A stretch of DNA of 64,000 nucleotides, taken from Bacteriovorax sp. MedPE-SWde. Its GTDB lineage: Bacteria > Bdellovibrionota > Bacteriovoracia > Bacteriovoracales > Bacteriovoracaceae. Below the pieces are notes generated by a model that did not search any database, was not told the origin of the DNA, and was given only the letters and a program-made list of their open reading frames with translations. The stretch spans positions 124,001 to 188,000 of the forward strand of contig MPCU01000010.1 in NCBI GenBank assembly GCA_001874305.1. Direction: 5' to 3'. The translations under genes were made by a program, and so were the position numbers. Each line of letters starts with the position of its first letter. The first letter of the stretch is position 1. This document shows, piece by piece, positions 52,158 through 61,284 of this stretch.

Positions 52158-52880
52158 CTAGTTTAAGATTTTATCTTCGGCCTTTCTTATGGCCTTTAAA
52201 ACTTCGATATATTTATTAAAAATGTCATTATAAACACCTTTTATAAGAACTTTTTGATCTGGAGTTTTTCCTTGTGTGGACTTATCACTAGAGTCTTTAA
52301 AGTTATATACTGTAAATAGAAGTCCTTGTTCAAGAATATTGATCTCAATATCTAGGTTGTAGATAATAAGTCTTGAAGTCATTACAGTGTCTCTCAGACC
52401 CCAAAATAATTTGTACTGTAATATTGTATCTATATTATCTATCTTTGATATCGCATTGATAAGGACATCCATAGAAACTCTAAACCATTCCCACGCCTTT
52501 TCTTCTTGCGCAACAGTTTCAGGTGTAAGTGCAGCAAGTGAAGCGATCGTTTCTTCAATTTGCTTCTTTATCAACTCTTGCTTTGTTACTTCAATTCTTT
52601 GAAGGTTTTGTATGACATCTTCTTTTTCAAATTGGTAATTTTTAACGATTTTATTTTTGCTAAGAGTCATAAGCATCGATTCTGACTTGTAGTTTTCAAG
52701 AATTCCATAGCTTGTAGAGTTATGAGTGTATGAAATCTTTTGCTCAATTTCCCCATATTTCGGGTTTTCGTTAAAGCTTAGTGCTAACCAAATAGGGGAG
52801 TCTTTTAGCTTTTCCCTGTTAAATACTTCATTGTTTAATGTTTTTTTTGAATAAAGCATTGATAGCATAGTCATTTCCAT
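52158..52880 (-). CDS. Cytoplasmic protein of unknown function
   Basis: 240 residues with no signal peptide or membrane helix. Mixed alpha/beta start followed by a long helical region (residues 90-240, with IEVTKQELIKKQIEETIASL). No family is recognised. It is divergent from murI across only 46 bases, so their promoters must overlap. The frame is clean over its whole length. Confidence 0.7.
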   Translation of the reverse strand: MEMTMLSMLYSKKTLNNEVFNREKLKDSPIWLALSFNENPKYGEIEQKISYTHNSTSYGILENYKSESMLMTLSKNKIVKNYQFEKEDVIQNLQRIEVTKQELIKKQIEETIASLAALTPETVAQEEKAWEWFRVSMDVLINAISKIDNIDTILQYKLFWGLRDTVMTSRLIIYNLDIEINILEQGLLFTVYNFKDSSDKSTQGKTPDQKVLIKGVYNDIFNKYIEVLKAIRKAEDKILN

Positions 52881-52926
52881 AATTAATTTGATAATCTTAG
52901 TTAACTATTAATAGCAGATAAATACC

Positions 52927-53691
52927 ATGACGAAAATAGGGATATTTGACTCTGGCATTGGTGGACTCAGTATTTTAAGAGAAATCCACCAATTAGACAG
53001 GGCCCTCGACATTTATTATATAGCAGACACAAAAAATAACCCTTATGGAAATAAGGATCGTGATTTTATAATTTCTCGCTCTATTGAAATTGTATCCCTA
53101 CTAAAGCAGAGTGGCTGTTCTCTAATTGTTGTGGCCTGTAACACCGCGACCGCATGGGCGATAGAGAGCTTAAGGGAGAAGTTTCCTGAACTTGCCTTTG
53201 TTGGAGTTGAGCCATATATCAATGTCATTAATCATAGAGAGGATCTTAAGGATAAAAGGGGCGTAGTTTTTGCGACTCCGCTCACTGGTGATTCTGCAAG
53301 GTTTAAGAAATTAAAGTCAAGGCTTGATCCGGATTCTCGTTTAGATGTTTATCTACCTAAAGGCCTTGCTGCTACAATTGAAGAAAACTTCTTCTTGTCC
53401 CATGAGGTACTTGAGAAGAAAGTTTTAAATGAAATTAAGTCTTATCCCCATGAATATGATTTCTATATTTTAGGATGTACTCATTATCCTCTTGTTTCCA
53501 AGACTCTTGAAAAAAGCTTTATGGCGCTGATGATATCTCCATGTTCAATGGTTGCCCAAAGAGTTAATAAGCTTGTTGATCACTCGAGCGATAATTCTAT
53601 TGAAAGCTTCTCTAAGCAAAACACTTTCCAATACCTGCAAACGGATAAAGAAAGTCAGTGGAAAGCACTCGAGTATAATCAAATATTTTAA
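52927..53691 (+). CDS. murI: Glutamate racemase
   Basis: Makes D-glutamate for peptidoglycan. 254 residues. The family signatures are intact: IGIFDSGIGGLSILREI with the first-site Asp, VVACNTATAWAIE with the catalytic Cys, and ILGCTHYPLVSK with the second Cys. DTKNNPYGNK is a conserved loop. The ATG at 52927 lies 46 bases from the divergent gene start, without an obvious strong ribosome site. Confidence 0.94.
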   Translation: MTKIGIFDSGIGGLSILREIHQLDRALDIYYIADTKNNPYGNKDRDFIISRSIEIVSLLKQSGCSLIVVACNTATAWAIESLREKFPELAFVGVEPYINVINHREDLKDKRGVVFATPLTGDSARFKKLKSRLDPDSRLDVYLPKGLAATIEENFFLSHEVLEKKVLNEIKSYPHEYDFYILGCTHYPLVSKTLEKSFMALMISPCSMVAQRVNKLVDHSSDNSIESFSKQNTFQYLQTDKESQWKALEYNQIF

Positions 53692-53715
53692 ATATTTATC
53701 TTTAAATTTATAGGG

Positions 53716-53746
53716 ATTCGTCGATACGAATAAAGAATAATTCTTT
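53716..53746. promoter_or_regulatory. Two adjacent perfect inverted repeats before a kinase gene
   Basis: ATTCGT/ACGAAT (53716-53731, loop CGAT) is followed directly by AAAGAAT-A-ATTCTTT (53732-53746). They fill the gap between murI and the kinase ATG at 53756. They could be operators or a weak terminator of murI; no long U tract follows. Confidence 0.45.
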
Positions 53747-53755
53747 AGGTGTCAG

Positions 53756-55057
53756 ATGAACTTTTTTGAAGAGAAATTTATATCCCCGTTTATACCAAAG
53801 AGTATTCTTCTGAGCTCTAAGTTTAAGCTTTCAGATTATAAGCTATTAGTTCACTTTCATATAATAAGCTTATTTTCTACAGGGTTTTTCTATGTGTATT
53901 GCAGAGTCATGGGGCTTTATAATACCTCCATTGGTGTTCTTGTAAGTTTCATTGTTAGCATTTTGGGCCTAGTCCTATTAAAGAAAAATTTTAGCTATCT
54001 CTACATTGCTCATTTATTTACTTTTTCATTCTTCATAACATTCTTATCTGCAAATATTTATGCTGGTCTAGGAATTAACCCCGCAATGGTTTGGTTTATT
54101 CTCTTTCCGCTGATACCTGTTTCATTATTGGGGCTTAAGAGTGGAGTCTTTTGGACACTTTTAAGTTCATCAACATTTATAATACTGTCCATTGTATTTA
54201 GAATGAACAACATTGATTTAAACGAAATAAGTAATGAGCTAGCTTTTCATTCTGCTATGACAAATATGTTAATTGGACCATTAATAGTTCTGATACTTTC
54301 ATCATTCGCATATAAGAATAAAGATGCTGCTATAATTGAGTTAGAAAAGACAAACAAAGAAAAGCAGTATCTCTTATCCGTTTTATTTCATGATCTTTCA
54401 AACTCCCTTCACGTTGCTCTAAACTTAACAGATCCAGAATTAACAGAGTTGATGAAAATTGAAAATATGAAGAAGTCGGTTTCAAAAGTTCATCTTGCAT
54501 CAAAGAATATGGACCGATTAATTAACCATGTAAAAGAGCTGCAAGCGATAGAGAGTGGAAAAAAGAAATTGTCTTTAAACAATGTATCTCTATCTGATGT
54601 ATTTAAGAATCTACTTATAATCTTTGAGCAAAAACTTGAAGAGAAAAGTATCAATATAGACTTACATATGGAGAGTGATTTACTTACTGTTTACGCGGAA
54701 GAAGTTAGTTTTTCAAATAGTGTCATTAACAATATCGTTTCTAATGCTATTAAGTTTTCCCCTGAAAACTCTACGATTGATATTTGGGTAAGGGAGTTTG
54801 ATGAAGAGGTCGAAATTAGAATTCAAGATTATGGATTTGGTATTCCTGCAGAATTAAGGCCTCTGCTGTTTAGCTTAGATAAGCCAACAACTAGGGTCGG
54901 AACTAAAGGTGAAGAGGGAACGGGATTTGGACTTCCGACTGCAAAGAGGTATATGGATATGTTCTCTGGATCTATTAGTTATGAGTATAGTGATAAAGAA
55001 AAAATGACGGGCTCACTCTTTAAGATAGTGTTGCCCGTTGGTCATAAGTCTTCTTAG
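53756..55057 (+). CDS. Membrane sensor histidine kinase (orphan), paralogue of the 15.2-kb kinase
   Basis: 433 residues. Six to seven hydrophobic helices occupy about 35-195. A coiled coil then leads to the H box LLSVLFHDLSNSLHVAL, N box NNIVSNAIKFSP, G1 DYGFGIP and lid/G2 TTRVGTKGEEGTGFGLP, close to the 15210-16493 kinase. No receiver domain or adjacent regulator. GGTGTCAG before ATG is a weak ribosome site. The gene ends with a four-base overlap with the convergent murein endopeptidase gene. Confidence 0.9.
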   Translation: MNFFEEKFISPFIPKSILLSSKFKLSDYKLLVHFHIISLFSTGFFYVYCRVMGLYNTSIGVLVSFIVSILGLVLLKKNFSYLYIAHLFTFSFFITFLSANIYAGLGINPAMVWFILFPLIPVSLLGLKSGVFWTLLSSSTFIILSIVFRMNNIDLNEISNELAFHSAMTNMLIGPLIVLILSSFAYKNKDAAIIELEKTNKEKQYLLSVLFHDLSNSLHVALNLTDPELTELMKIENMKKSVSKVHLASKNMDRLINHVKELQAIESGKKKLSLNNVSLSDVFKNLLIIFEQKLEEKSINIDLHMESDLLTVYAEEVSFSNSVINNIVSNAIKFSPENSTIDIWVREFDEEVEIRIQDYGFGIPAELRPLLFSLDKPTTRVGTKGEEGTGFGLPTAKRYMDMFSGSISYEYSDKEKMTGSLFKIVLPVGHKSS

Positions 55058-55773
55058 TTAACTTCCGTATTTATTACATCGAGGGAATTGCAACCTGATC
55101 CTCCAGGAACTGCTGCCTGGTTTTTACATTTTGTATCTCCTTTTGGACATTTTAGTCTTAAGTGAAGATGTGTCTTATGGTACTTTGCTGGTCTTAATAA
55201 TCTTAGCGTCGCAATATTTCTCTTTAACTCTTTTTGCGTGTACTTCTTAGAGTTTAGTTTTTCTTTACAGTAATACGCTTTAATAGCACGATCGACAAAA
55301 ATTCTATTAGCATCGGTATTGTGAGCTAAGTAATCTAACATATACCAGTTTCTGACCTTGTGGAAGTTCTTAGATACTTGTGAGCTTTTGACAAAGTACT
55401 CCGCCCATTCCGGATTTGTTGGTGCTTGTTCAAAGCCATTATGTCTCAGGTAGACAATGTCTGCATCAAGACCATTTTGGTGACTCTTGTGTCTTGTCGC
55501 TTTCCCTCCAAACTGGGCCGATAAATCTCCAACTTGTATTTTCTCTGCACTTGGATACATTCTATTTATTAGATTGGAGAGTTTATTTAATTCAATGTGC
55601 ATTTCTTGCGTAGTAAAATTCTTCTCACGTTTGTGAAAGAGCTTTATAAACTGTGAATCAGTATTAACATTAGATGAGTCTTTGAGTTTGCCGTTGGAGT
55701 AGAAGCCAATCGCTTGTGACGCTTGAGCTGATCCAGTTAAAAGTGACAATAACACTAGGGTATATTTAAACAT
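55054..55773 (-). CDS. mepA: Penicillin-insensitive murein endopeptidase-like (MepA, M74)
   Basis: Periplasmic DD-endopeptidase type that cuts peptidoglycan crosslinks. 239 residues with signal peptide MFKYTLVLLSLLTGSAQA. MepA motifs: IQVGDLSAQFGGKATRHKSH followed by QNGLDADIVY, with zinc-type His and Asp, and THLHLRLKCPKGDTKC near the end, where the last zinc His is found. Length is a little under the E. coli protein. In a predator it could act on its own wall or on prey wall; context does not decide. Confidence 0.88.
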   Translation of the reverse strand: MFKYTLVLLSLLTGSAQASQAIGFYSNGKLKDSSNVNTDSQFIKLFHKREKNFTTQEMHIELNKLSNLINRMYPSAEKIQVGDLSAQFGGKATRHKSHQNGLDADIVYLRHNGFEQAPTNPEWAEYFVKSSQVSKNFHKVRNWYMLDYLAHNTDANRIFVDRAIKAYYCKEKLNSKKYTQKELKRNIATLRLLRPAKYHKTHLHLRLKCPKGDTKCKNQAAVPGGSGCNSLDVINTEVN

Positions 55774-55873
55774 TACGAGTCCATTTGTTTTGTTTTTATT
55801 TAGTAAATTCTATCAATGAATTTACGAAAGTGACAAGTTTATGAGTATAATTATGCAATCTCATGGAGGGGTA

Positions 55874-56416
55874 ATGAAACTTTCAGTATTTTTATTAGTT
55901 ATATTTTTAAGTTCTTGCAGTAATTTGACTAAGAAAGATTGCTCTACTTTGAATTGGCACAAGCAAGGGATTAATGATGGAAAACTCGGGATGAGAAAAT
56001 CACTCTTTGTTCAACATGCAGCCAAGTGTCTTGAGAGGCCAAATAGAGAAGAGTATCTTAAAGGTAGAAAAAAGGGTTTAAAAACCTTTTGTAGCGAGCC
56101 AGGTCTTTATGAACGTGGATACTCTGGAGGAATCTATCTTGGGGAATGCGGGAGCTTGAACTCTCGACTCAAAGATGCATATGACTTGGGGCGAGAAACA
56201 TATAGAGAGGCCGAAGAAATTAAAGAGTTTCAGTTTCGTATATCTGAGTTAGAGGAAAAATTAAAATTTGTAGTCGCGTCAACTGAGTATGATGAGCGCA
56301 GTGTTATTATGGATGATATCAGTATACTGAGAAGTCAAATAGCTGAAGATTTTGAAAGAATTAAGGCGCTTCGCATGAAAGCTTTAAGTAGAAAGTACAT
56401 TGTCAAAAGTAAGTAA
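55874..56416 (+). CDS. DUF2799-like lipoprotein
   Basis: 180 residues from ATG 55874, supported by GGAGG five bases upstream; the longer frame from 55841 would precede the lipoprotein signal. MKLSVFLLVIFLSSCS is a classical lipobox. The body has the DUF2799-type spacing of WHKQGINDGKLG, EYLKGRKKGLKTFC and YERGYSGGIYLGEC, then a C-terminal coiled coil (residues 120-165). Probably an envelope lipoprotein of unknown role. Eno follows 47 bases later and may be read from the same transcript or its own promoter. Confidence 0.8.
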   Translation: MKLSVFLLVIFLSSCSNLTKKDCSTLNWHKQGINDGKLGMRKSLFVQHAAKCLERPNREEYLKGRKKGLKTFCSEPGLYERGYSGGIYLGECGSLNSRLKDAYDLGRETYREAEEIKEFQFRISELEEKLKFVVASTEYDERSVIMDDISILRSQIAEDFERIKALRMKALSRKYIVKSK

Positions 56417-56463
56417 GAAAATTATAGTATTAATGAAATGGATTAAATAACAAGGATGATACC

Positions 56464-57744
56464 ATGTCGAAAATTACAGAGATAAAAGCAAGACAAATTT
56501 TAGATTCTCGTGGAAACCCAACGGTTGAAGTTGATGTTTTCACTGAACAAGGAAATATGGGAAGAGCTGCTGTTCCTTCTGGAGCATCAACTGGTACAAA
56601 AGAGGCACTCGAACTTAGAGATGGTGATAAGAGTTACTATGTTGGAAAGTCTGTAAGAAAGGCCGTATCAAATATAAATGATATCATTCGTGGTGCTGTA
56701 ATTGGTATGGAGACTACGGATCAAAGAGCTATCGACAGTTTAATGCTTGAAATGGACGGTACTGAAAACAAAGAAAAGCTTGGGGCCAATTCTATGCTTG
56801 CTGTTTCTATGGCGGTTGCTAGAGCTGGTGCGAATGACAACGGTAAAGATCTCTATGACTACCTAAATACAAATCTGAAAGTTCCTAATGCTGTAGGTGC
56901 GATGAGACTTCCAACTCCATTGATGAATATTATTAATGGTGGAGAACATGCTTCTAACAATCTCAATATACAAGAATTTATGATTGTTCCTCATATTAAG
57001 AACTCTTTCTCTGAGAACTTTAGAGCGGGTGTTGAAGTATTTCATGCTTTAAAGAAAGTTCTTACTGATGCTGGACACTCTACAAATGTAGGTGATGAAG
57101 GTGGATTTGCTCCTAATCTAGGATCACACGAAGAAGCAATTGAGTGCATACTTACAGCAATTAAAAATGCAGGATACAAAGTAGGTGAGGAAATAAGTCT
57201 GGCATTAGACGCTGCAGCGAGTGAGTTCTATAGAGATGGAAAGTACCACATGCAAGGAAAAGAGCTTTCTAGCGAAGAAATGGTTGAATATTACTCAGAT
57301 CTTAGTGAGAAATACCCGATATATTCCATAGAAGATGGTCTTGATGAAGCTGATTATGATGGTTGGCAAGCGCTTACTGCAAAAATCGGTGATAAGGTCG
57401 TAATCGTTGGTGACGATCTCTTCGTAACGAATAAGAAAATTCTTGCTGAAGGAATTGAAAAGAAACAAGCAAATTCAATACTCGTTAAAGTAAACCAGAT
57501 TGGAACTTTAACTGAGACATTTGAAACTCTTGATCTTGCTTTCAAAAATAACTTTAAAGCAATTATTTCTCATCGTTCGGGAGAAACTAGTGATGCATTT
57601 ATTGCAGACTTAGCTGTTGCAACAGGAGCGGGACATATCAAGACTGGATCTGCTAGTCGTTCAGATAGAATGGCAAAGTATAATCAGTTACTGAGAATTG
57701 AAGAGGCCCTCGGTAATAATGCGAGATATGATATCGTAAAATAA
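56464..57744 (+). CDS. eno: Enolase
   Basis: Converts 2-phosphoglycerate to phosphoenolpyruvate in glycolysis and gluconeogenesis. 426 residues, the usual length. Signatures present: [88 protein letters not shown] and [26 protein letters not shown] precedes the ATG. A strong intrinsic terminator begins six bases after the stop codon. Confidence 0.98.
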   Translation: MSKITEIKARQILDSRGNPTVEVDVFTEQGNMGRAAVPSGASTGTKEALELRDGDKSYYVGKSVRKAVSNINDIIRGAVIGMETTDQRAIDSLMLEMDGTENKEKLGANSMLAVSMAVARAGANDNGKDLYDYLNTNLKVPNAVGAMRLPTPLMNIINGGEHASNNLNIQEFMIVPHIKNSFSENFRAGVEVFHALKKVLTDAGHSTNVGDEGGFAPNLGSHEEAIECILTAIKNAGYKVGEEISLALDAAASEFYRDGKYHMQGKELSSEEMVEYYSDLSEKYPIYSIEDGLDEADYDGWQALTAKIGDKVVIVGDDLFVTNKKILAEGIEKKQANSILVKVNQIGTLTETFETLDLAFKNNFKAIISHRSGETSDAFIADLAVATGAGHIKTGSASRSDRMAKYNQLLRIEEALGNNARYDIVK

Positions 57745-57749
57745 ATATT

Positions 57750-57778
57750 AAGGCCTCTGTAAATAGAGGCCTTTTTTT
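57750..57778 (+). terminator. Enolase terminator, ending at the next start codon
   Basis: AAGGCCTCT (57750-57758) pairs perfectly with AGAGGCCTT (57765-57773), followed by T residues to 57778. ATG of the next gene is at 57779, so the hairpin occupies its ribosome-binding zone. Confidence 0.9.
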
Positions 57779-59089
57779 ATGGCGAATGATTTAACTAAGA
57801 AGTACTTTGATAAGCTTTGGCCAATTGACCTATATAAGCTTTCGTCATTTATTTGCTCGGCCATACTCTGGCCAGCATTCTATTATTATGAAGATAATTT
57901 CTTTTCACATGCACATTTTATAACAGCATTTCTTTTAGGAAATGGTTACTTTTACTTTGCAACAAATAACCTTACTCAACTTATAAAGAGTACGGGACAG
58001 CTTCCTTGGTATTTTGTTTTTCAAATTGTTTCTATTATTGGAATTAGCTACGCACACCAAATAAATGATTTCATCTACATGGCCTTTATTCCTATTCTCA
58101 TGGCAATGTATTACTTTACAGTTGTTCAGGAGACTAGTGAGAGCTTTAAACAGAAAAAAAGTATCTTTGCTTATACCACTATTTTTTGTGGCCTATTGAT
58201 TTTTGAAAGTTTTAAAAAAGGTGATATCTTTTCATATGGTGAGATGGTTGCCCTTATTGGCTTTGGTGTTTGGTCATTTTGTACGGCCTACTGGGGTTTT
58301 GAATTATACTTTAGAGATAAGAAAAAGTTGATATCTCGTTTATTTTCTTCTCGCAATAATAATCAAAATCAAACATCACGTTTTGACAGAATGTTCTTTC
58401 ATGATGTTATAAATCATACACATGCTCTTTTACTTTATCTAAGGTCTAAGAAAAGTGATGACTATATTTCCAAAGATGATGTTCAAAATGTGATTAATGA
58501 AGTTAAGTTATTACAAGATAACCTTCAACATCATTTTGGGTTCTTGCATAAGGACCTTGGAAAGAAACACATGCAGGTTCCTTTTCAGTTAGCGATGGCG
58601 CGAGTTTATAATCTCATTGATGCATACTTTCCAAAGCCAGAACAAGTGCAAGTAATACTTGAAGGTCATCTAGGGTCAAATCAAAGCTTTGAGAATATTA
58701 GAAAATGTACAGTTGAAATGGTGTACTTTCATAGAATCATGACTAATATTTTAAAGAATGCCTATGAGGCAGGAAGTGATAAAGTTGAATGTCTCTTCGA
58801 TTACCGAGATGATGGACTCTATGTGAAAATTACTAATAATATGAATAAATTAAAACGAGAAAAAATGAATCTCGAAAAAGACCTAGGTCAGGTTATTCTT
58901 GCATATAATGACAAGTCTTCAGATCATATTGGTCTTGAATCTATAAACCAAATTTGTCAGGAAATTGGTGGTAAATTTGAATTTTCAATCAATAATTCTC
59001 ACTGGGTAAGTGAGTTCTACTTACCAAGCGAAGTTCAAAGGGATGAGTTATCTGACTCAATTGAGCGGGCATATAAGCGTGCTTCATAA
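57779..59089 (+). CDS. Membrane histidine kinase of NtrB/degenerate type
   Basis: 436 residues. About six hydrophobic helices fill 20-180. The H box FHDVINHTHALLLYL and helix NEVKLLQDNLQHHFGF lead to N box MTNILKNAYEAGS. The ATP lid is short and the G1 box is weak (ITNNMNKL), with GLESINQICQEIGGKF as the G2 part, so catalysis may be atypical. The first ATG is 57779, directly after the eno terminator, with no ribosome site; a leaderless transcript or a later start are alternatives. No partner gene. Confidence 0.82.
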   Translation: MANDLTKKYFDKLWPIDLYKLSSFICSAILWPAFYYYEDNFFSHAHFITAFLLGNGYFYFATNNLTQLIKSTGQLPWYFVFQIVSIIGISYAHQINDFIYMAFIPILMAMYYFTVVQETSESFKQKKSIFAYTTIFCGLLIFESFKKGDIFSYGEMVALIGFGVWSFCTAYWGFELYFRDKKKLISRLFSSRNNNQNQTSRFDRMFFHDVINHTHALLLYLRSKKSDDYISKDDVQNVINEVKLLQDNLQHHFGFLHKDLGKKHMQVPFQLAMARVYNLIDAYFPKPEQVQVILEGHLGSNQSFENIRKCTVEMVYFHRIMTNILKNAYEAGSDKVECLFDYRDDGLYVKITNNMNKLKREKMNLEKDLGQVILAYNDKSSDHIGLESINQICQEIGGKFEFSINNSHWVSEFYLPSEVQRDELSDSIERAYKRAS

Positions 59090-59144
59090 TTATAGGAAAA
59101 TCTTTCAACAATTCTAATCATTTGTAATACATGGCATTTTTAGT

Positions 59145-59176
59145 AACCTATTAGTATAGAAATTTACTAATAGGTT
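59145..59176 (+). promoter_or_regulatory. Perfect 12-base inverted repeat at the ribosome-binding zone
   Basis: AACCTATTAGTA (59145-59156) and TACTAATAGGTT (59165-59176) with loop TAGAAATT end six bases before ATG 59182. The right arm covers where the ribosome would bind. In mRNA this can block translation; in DNA it could be an operator. Confidence 0.6.
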
Positions 59177-59181
59177 AAGAA

Positions 59182-60357
59182 ATGAAATCTCTTATTTACA
59201 TACTACTTTTACTTTCAAGTTCATCTTTTGCAACGCCTCGTAAGGTATACCCCTTAAAGGCCGAGGTCCTATCACAAGGTGCATATAACTTTGATCTAAA
59301 TGCAAATTACTCTCAAACACTTTCATTCTATGATGTTGAAGGAACCGAAGTTGAGCTTGAGGAGTCTCAGGCATATACAATGACTGATACTGATATAAAA
59401 CTTTCCTATGGCTATAGTCGAAAGCTTGAATTATCTTTTGGTGGTAAGTATAGACAAATTACCTCTGAAGACTCAGTAGAAAGCACAACAACTTCTGGAA
59501 TAGAGAATATAAATATTGGCTTCAAATACGCCTTAAAGAAAAAGTCTAATTACCGCTATGCTATTTCTGGTGCATATATTTATAAGTTATATGAAAATAC
59601 GATCTATACGAATTCAAGTCAGATACCTGAAGGTGAGCTTGTTTTAGGTGACTCAGGACAAGAGTTTAACTTAAAGTTTCATCTCAGTTATATACATTCA
59701 AAGTGGACCACGATGGAGGCGATGGGTGGATATACAACACCTGCTAATGAAACATCGCCGGAGCTACCTTATAATTTTAGATATATTAAAAACTTCAATT
59801 CATGGGCAATATGGGCCGGAATAAGAGGTGTTTATACTTTAGGGACTGATGAATATAAAGACAGTCCAGCTTCTAAACCTATAAATGCAAATGGTAGTAC
59901 TAATAGATGGAACTCTATAAATAGATCTTTCATGCAACCGTATGCGGGGCTTAGAGTCTTATTCGCTAAAAAGTATAGGACTTCTATTGAAGTGGCCCAA
60001 ACAATGTCAGGGACTTCAACAGATAAAGCAATGGACGCTTCTTTAAATATATCTTGGACAACAGGTGGAAAATCAAACGAAGAGATCTTTGAAGAGAGCT
60101 TTAAGGAATACACTACAGAAGCAACAGTTATTAAAGTTTCCCCTAGAGGAAAGTTTCTAAAAATCGATAAGGGACTTGCACAGGACGTAGGAAAAGGTTC
60201 AAAAGTTGATATTTATAAGTCTGACTACTTTGGTGGGAATATACTGATAGCAACTGGTGTAGTTTATGAAAGTGGTTCTAGTTGGGCAATTGTAAAACTT
60301 GTAAAGAAATATCGTTCAGTGCCAATAGAAAAAGGCTTAACGGCTAGAGTTAAATAG
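59182..60357 (+). CDS. Outer-membrane barrel protein with C-terminal FlgT-like beta domain
   Basis: 391 residues with signal peptide MKSLIYILLLLSSSSFA. Residues 30-290 alternate in short amphipathic strands with many Tyr/Ser (TDIKLSYGYSRKLELSFGGK, ENINIGFKYALKK), as in a transporter-like barrel. Residues 305-391 are a small beta domain (ATVIKVSPRGKFLKIDKGLA, GSKVDIYKSDYFGG) that resembles SH3-like FlgT C-terminal domains and would lie in the periplasm. Role unknown. Expression may be controlled by the hairpin just before the start. Confidence 0.78.
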   Translation: MKSLIYILLLLSSSSFATPRKVYPLKAEVLSQGAYNFDLNANYSQTLSFYDVEGTEVELEESQAYTMTDTDIKLSYGYSRKLELSFGGKYRQITSEDSVESTTTSGIENINIGFKYALKKKSNYRYAISGAYIYKLYENTIYTNSSQIPEGELVLGDSGQEFNLKFHLSYIHSKWTTMEAMGGYTTPANETSPELPYNFRYIKNFNSWAIWAGIRGVYTLGTDEYKDSPASKPINANGSTNRWNSINRSFMQPYAGLRVLFAKKYRTSIEVAQTMSGTSTDKAMDASLNISWTTGGKSNEEIFEESFKEYTTEATVIKVSPRGKFLKIDKGLAQDVGKGSKVDIYKSDYFGGNILIATGVVYESGSSWAIVKLVKKYRSVPIEKGLTARVK

Positions 60358-60444
60358 TGAGAATAACAAGACAAAATTTCCTGTTTTTGTATTTTTATAA
60401 AGAGCAAGTACAATAAATTAAATGAATAAATAAAGAGGAACTAA

Positions 60445-61212
60445 ATGAAAAAAATGATCGCTGCAATTTTCTTGATGACTCAAATGGTGTCAGGGAAAAC
60501 TTTTACAAGTAACTTTAGTGAGTTTGAACTTCCTCGAGGTTGGGATTGCCAACTTGAAGGTTCAGAGTGGGTTTGTCAGTCTGAAAATAAGAAACGCAAA
60601 AAAGAAGCTATAATTATTCTTGCTGCAAAGAAACGTGGTAAGCAAGATGAGCTTGCTAATTATCAAGCATATTTACAACAATCAAAAACATTCAGGCTAC
60701 CAGGTGGAAAAACTCAGGTGTCGGAGCCAAAGTATACAAAGACTAAGAAGGTAAAGGGTCAAAACCATCCTTGGATTGACTCTCTTCATATGGCTTCGGA
60801 AGTTCCAGGCTTCTTTACGAGATACCTTGCAACAGTTAAGGGTGAGCTTGGTGTTGCGGTAACATTCTCTGTTGCTAAAGATCATTATAATGAATATAAC
60901 CCAATCTTTGATAAAATCGTTGAAACACTAAAAGTTTTCTCTAGTAAAAAAGCAACTCCTGGTTCATTTAAACTTGCCAATTCTGGGACATCTTCTGTGC
61001 CTGGTTCAGGTGACTTTATAGATGATGAAAGAGGCTTAAATGATATTGGTGTTGGATCACAAAGGTCAGCTAAGAGTGGCGCAGGTGGATCATCAGACAT
61101 GATGCTTATCTTAATAGGCGCTGCCGTTGTTGGTGGACTAATCTACTTAAAGAAGAAAAAGGGTGGAGCTAAAGGTAAGAAGAAAAAGAAAAAGAAGAAA
61201 AAGAAAGCATAA
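60445..61212 (+). CDS. Exported protein with C-terminal membrane helix and poly-lysine tail
   Basis: 255 residues. Signal peptide MKKMIAAIFLMTQMVSG; a globular domain (20-170) with two cysteines (GWDCQLEGSEWVCQSE); a Ser/Gly-rich linker; one membrane helix near 218-234 (MMLILIGAAVVGGLIYL); and a tail of Lys with a few Gly/Ala, including ten consecutive lysines just before the last residue. The layout anchors the domain in the inner membrane with the tail in the cytoplasm, like sortase-type anchors but in a Gram-negative setting. No family is recognised. The lysine codons form an A/G-rich tract prone to slippage. Confidence 0.78.
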   Translation: MKKMIAAIFLMTQMVSGKTFTSNFSEFELPRGWDCQLEGSEWVCQSENKKRKKEAIIILAAKKRGKQDELANYQAYLQQSKTFRLPGGKTQVSEPKYTKTKKVKGQNHPWIDSLHMASEVPGFFTRYLATVKGELGVAVTFSVAKDHYNEYNPIFDKIVETLKVFSSKKATPGSFKLANSGTSSVPGSGDFIDDERGLNDIGVGSQRSAKSGAGGSSDMMLILIGAAVVGGLIYLKKKKGGAKGKKKKKKKKKKA

Positions 61213-61225
61213 TACTCTCTTATAG

Positions 61226-61251
61226 AAGGCCACTTTTGTGGCCTTTTTTTT
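61226..61251 (+). terminator. Terminator after the poly-lysine-tail protein
   Basis: AAGGCCAC pairs with GTGGCCTT across loop TTTT, followed by a run of T. Confidence 0.9.
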
Positions 61252-61284
61252 AAATGATCCTTTGGTTATTTCCGATAAATAATC

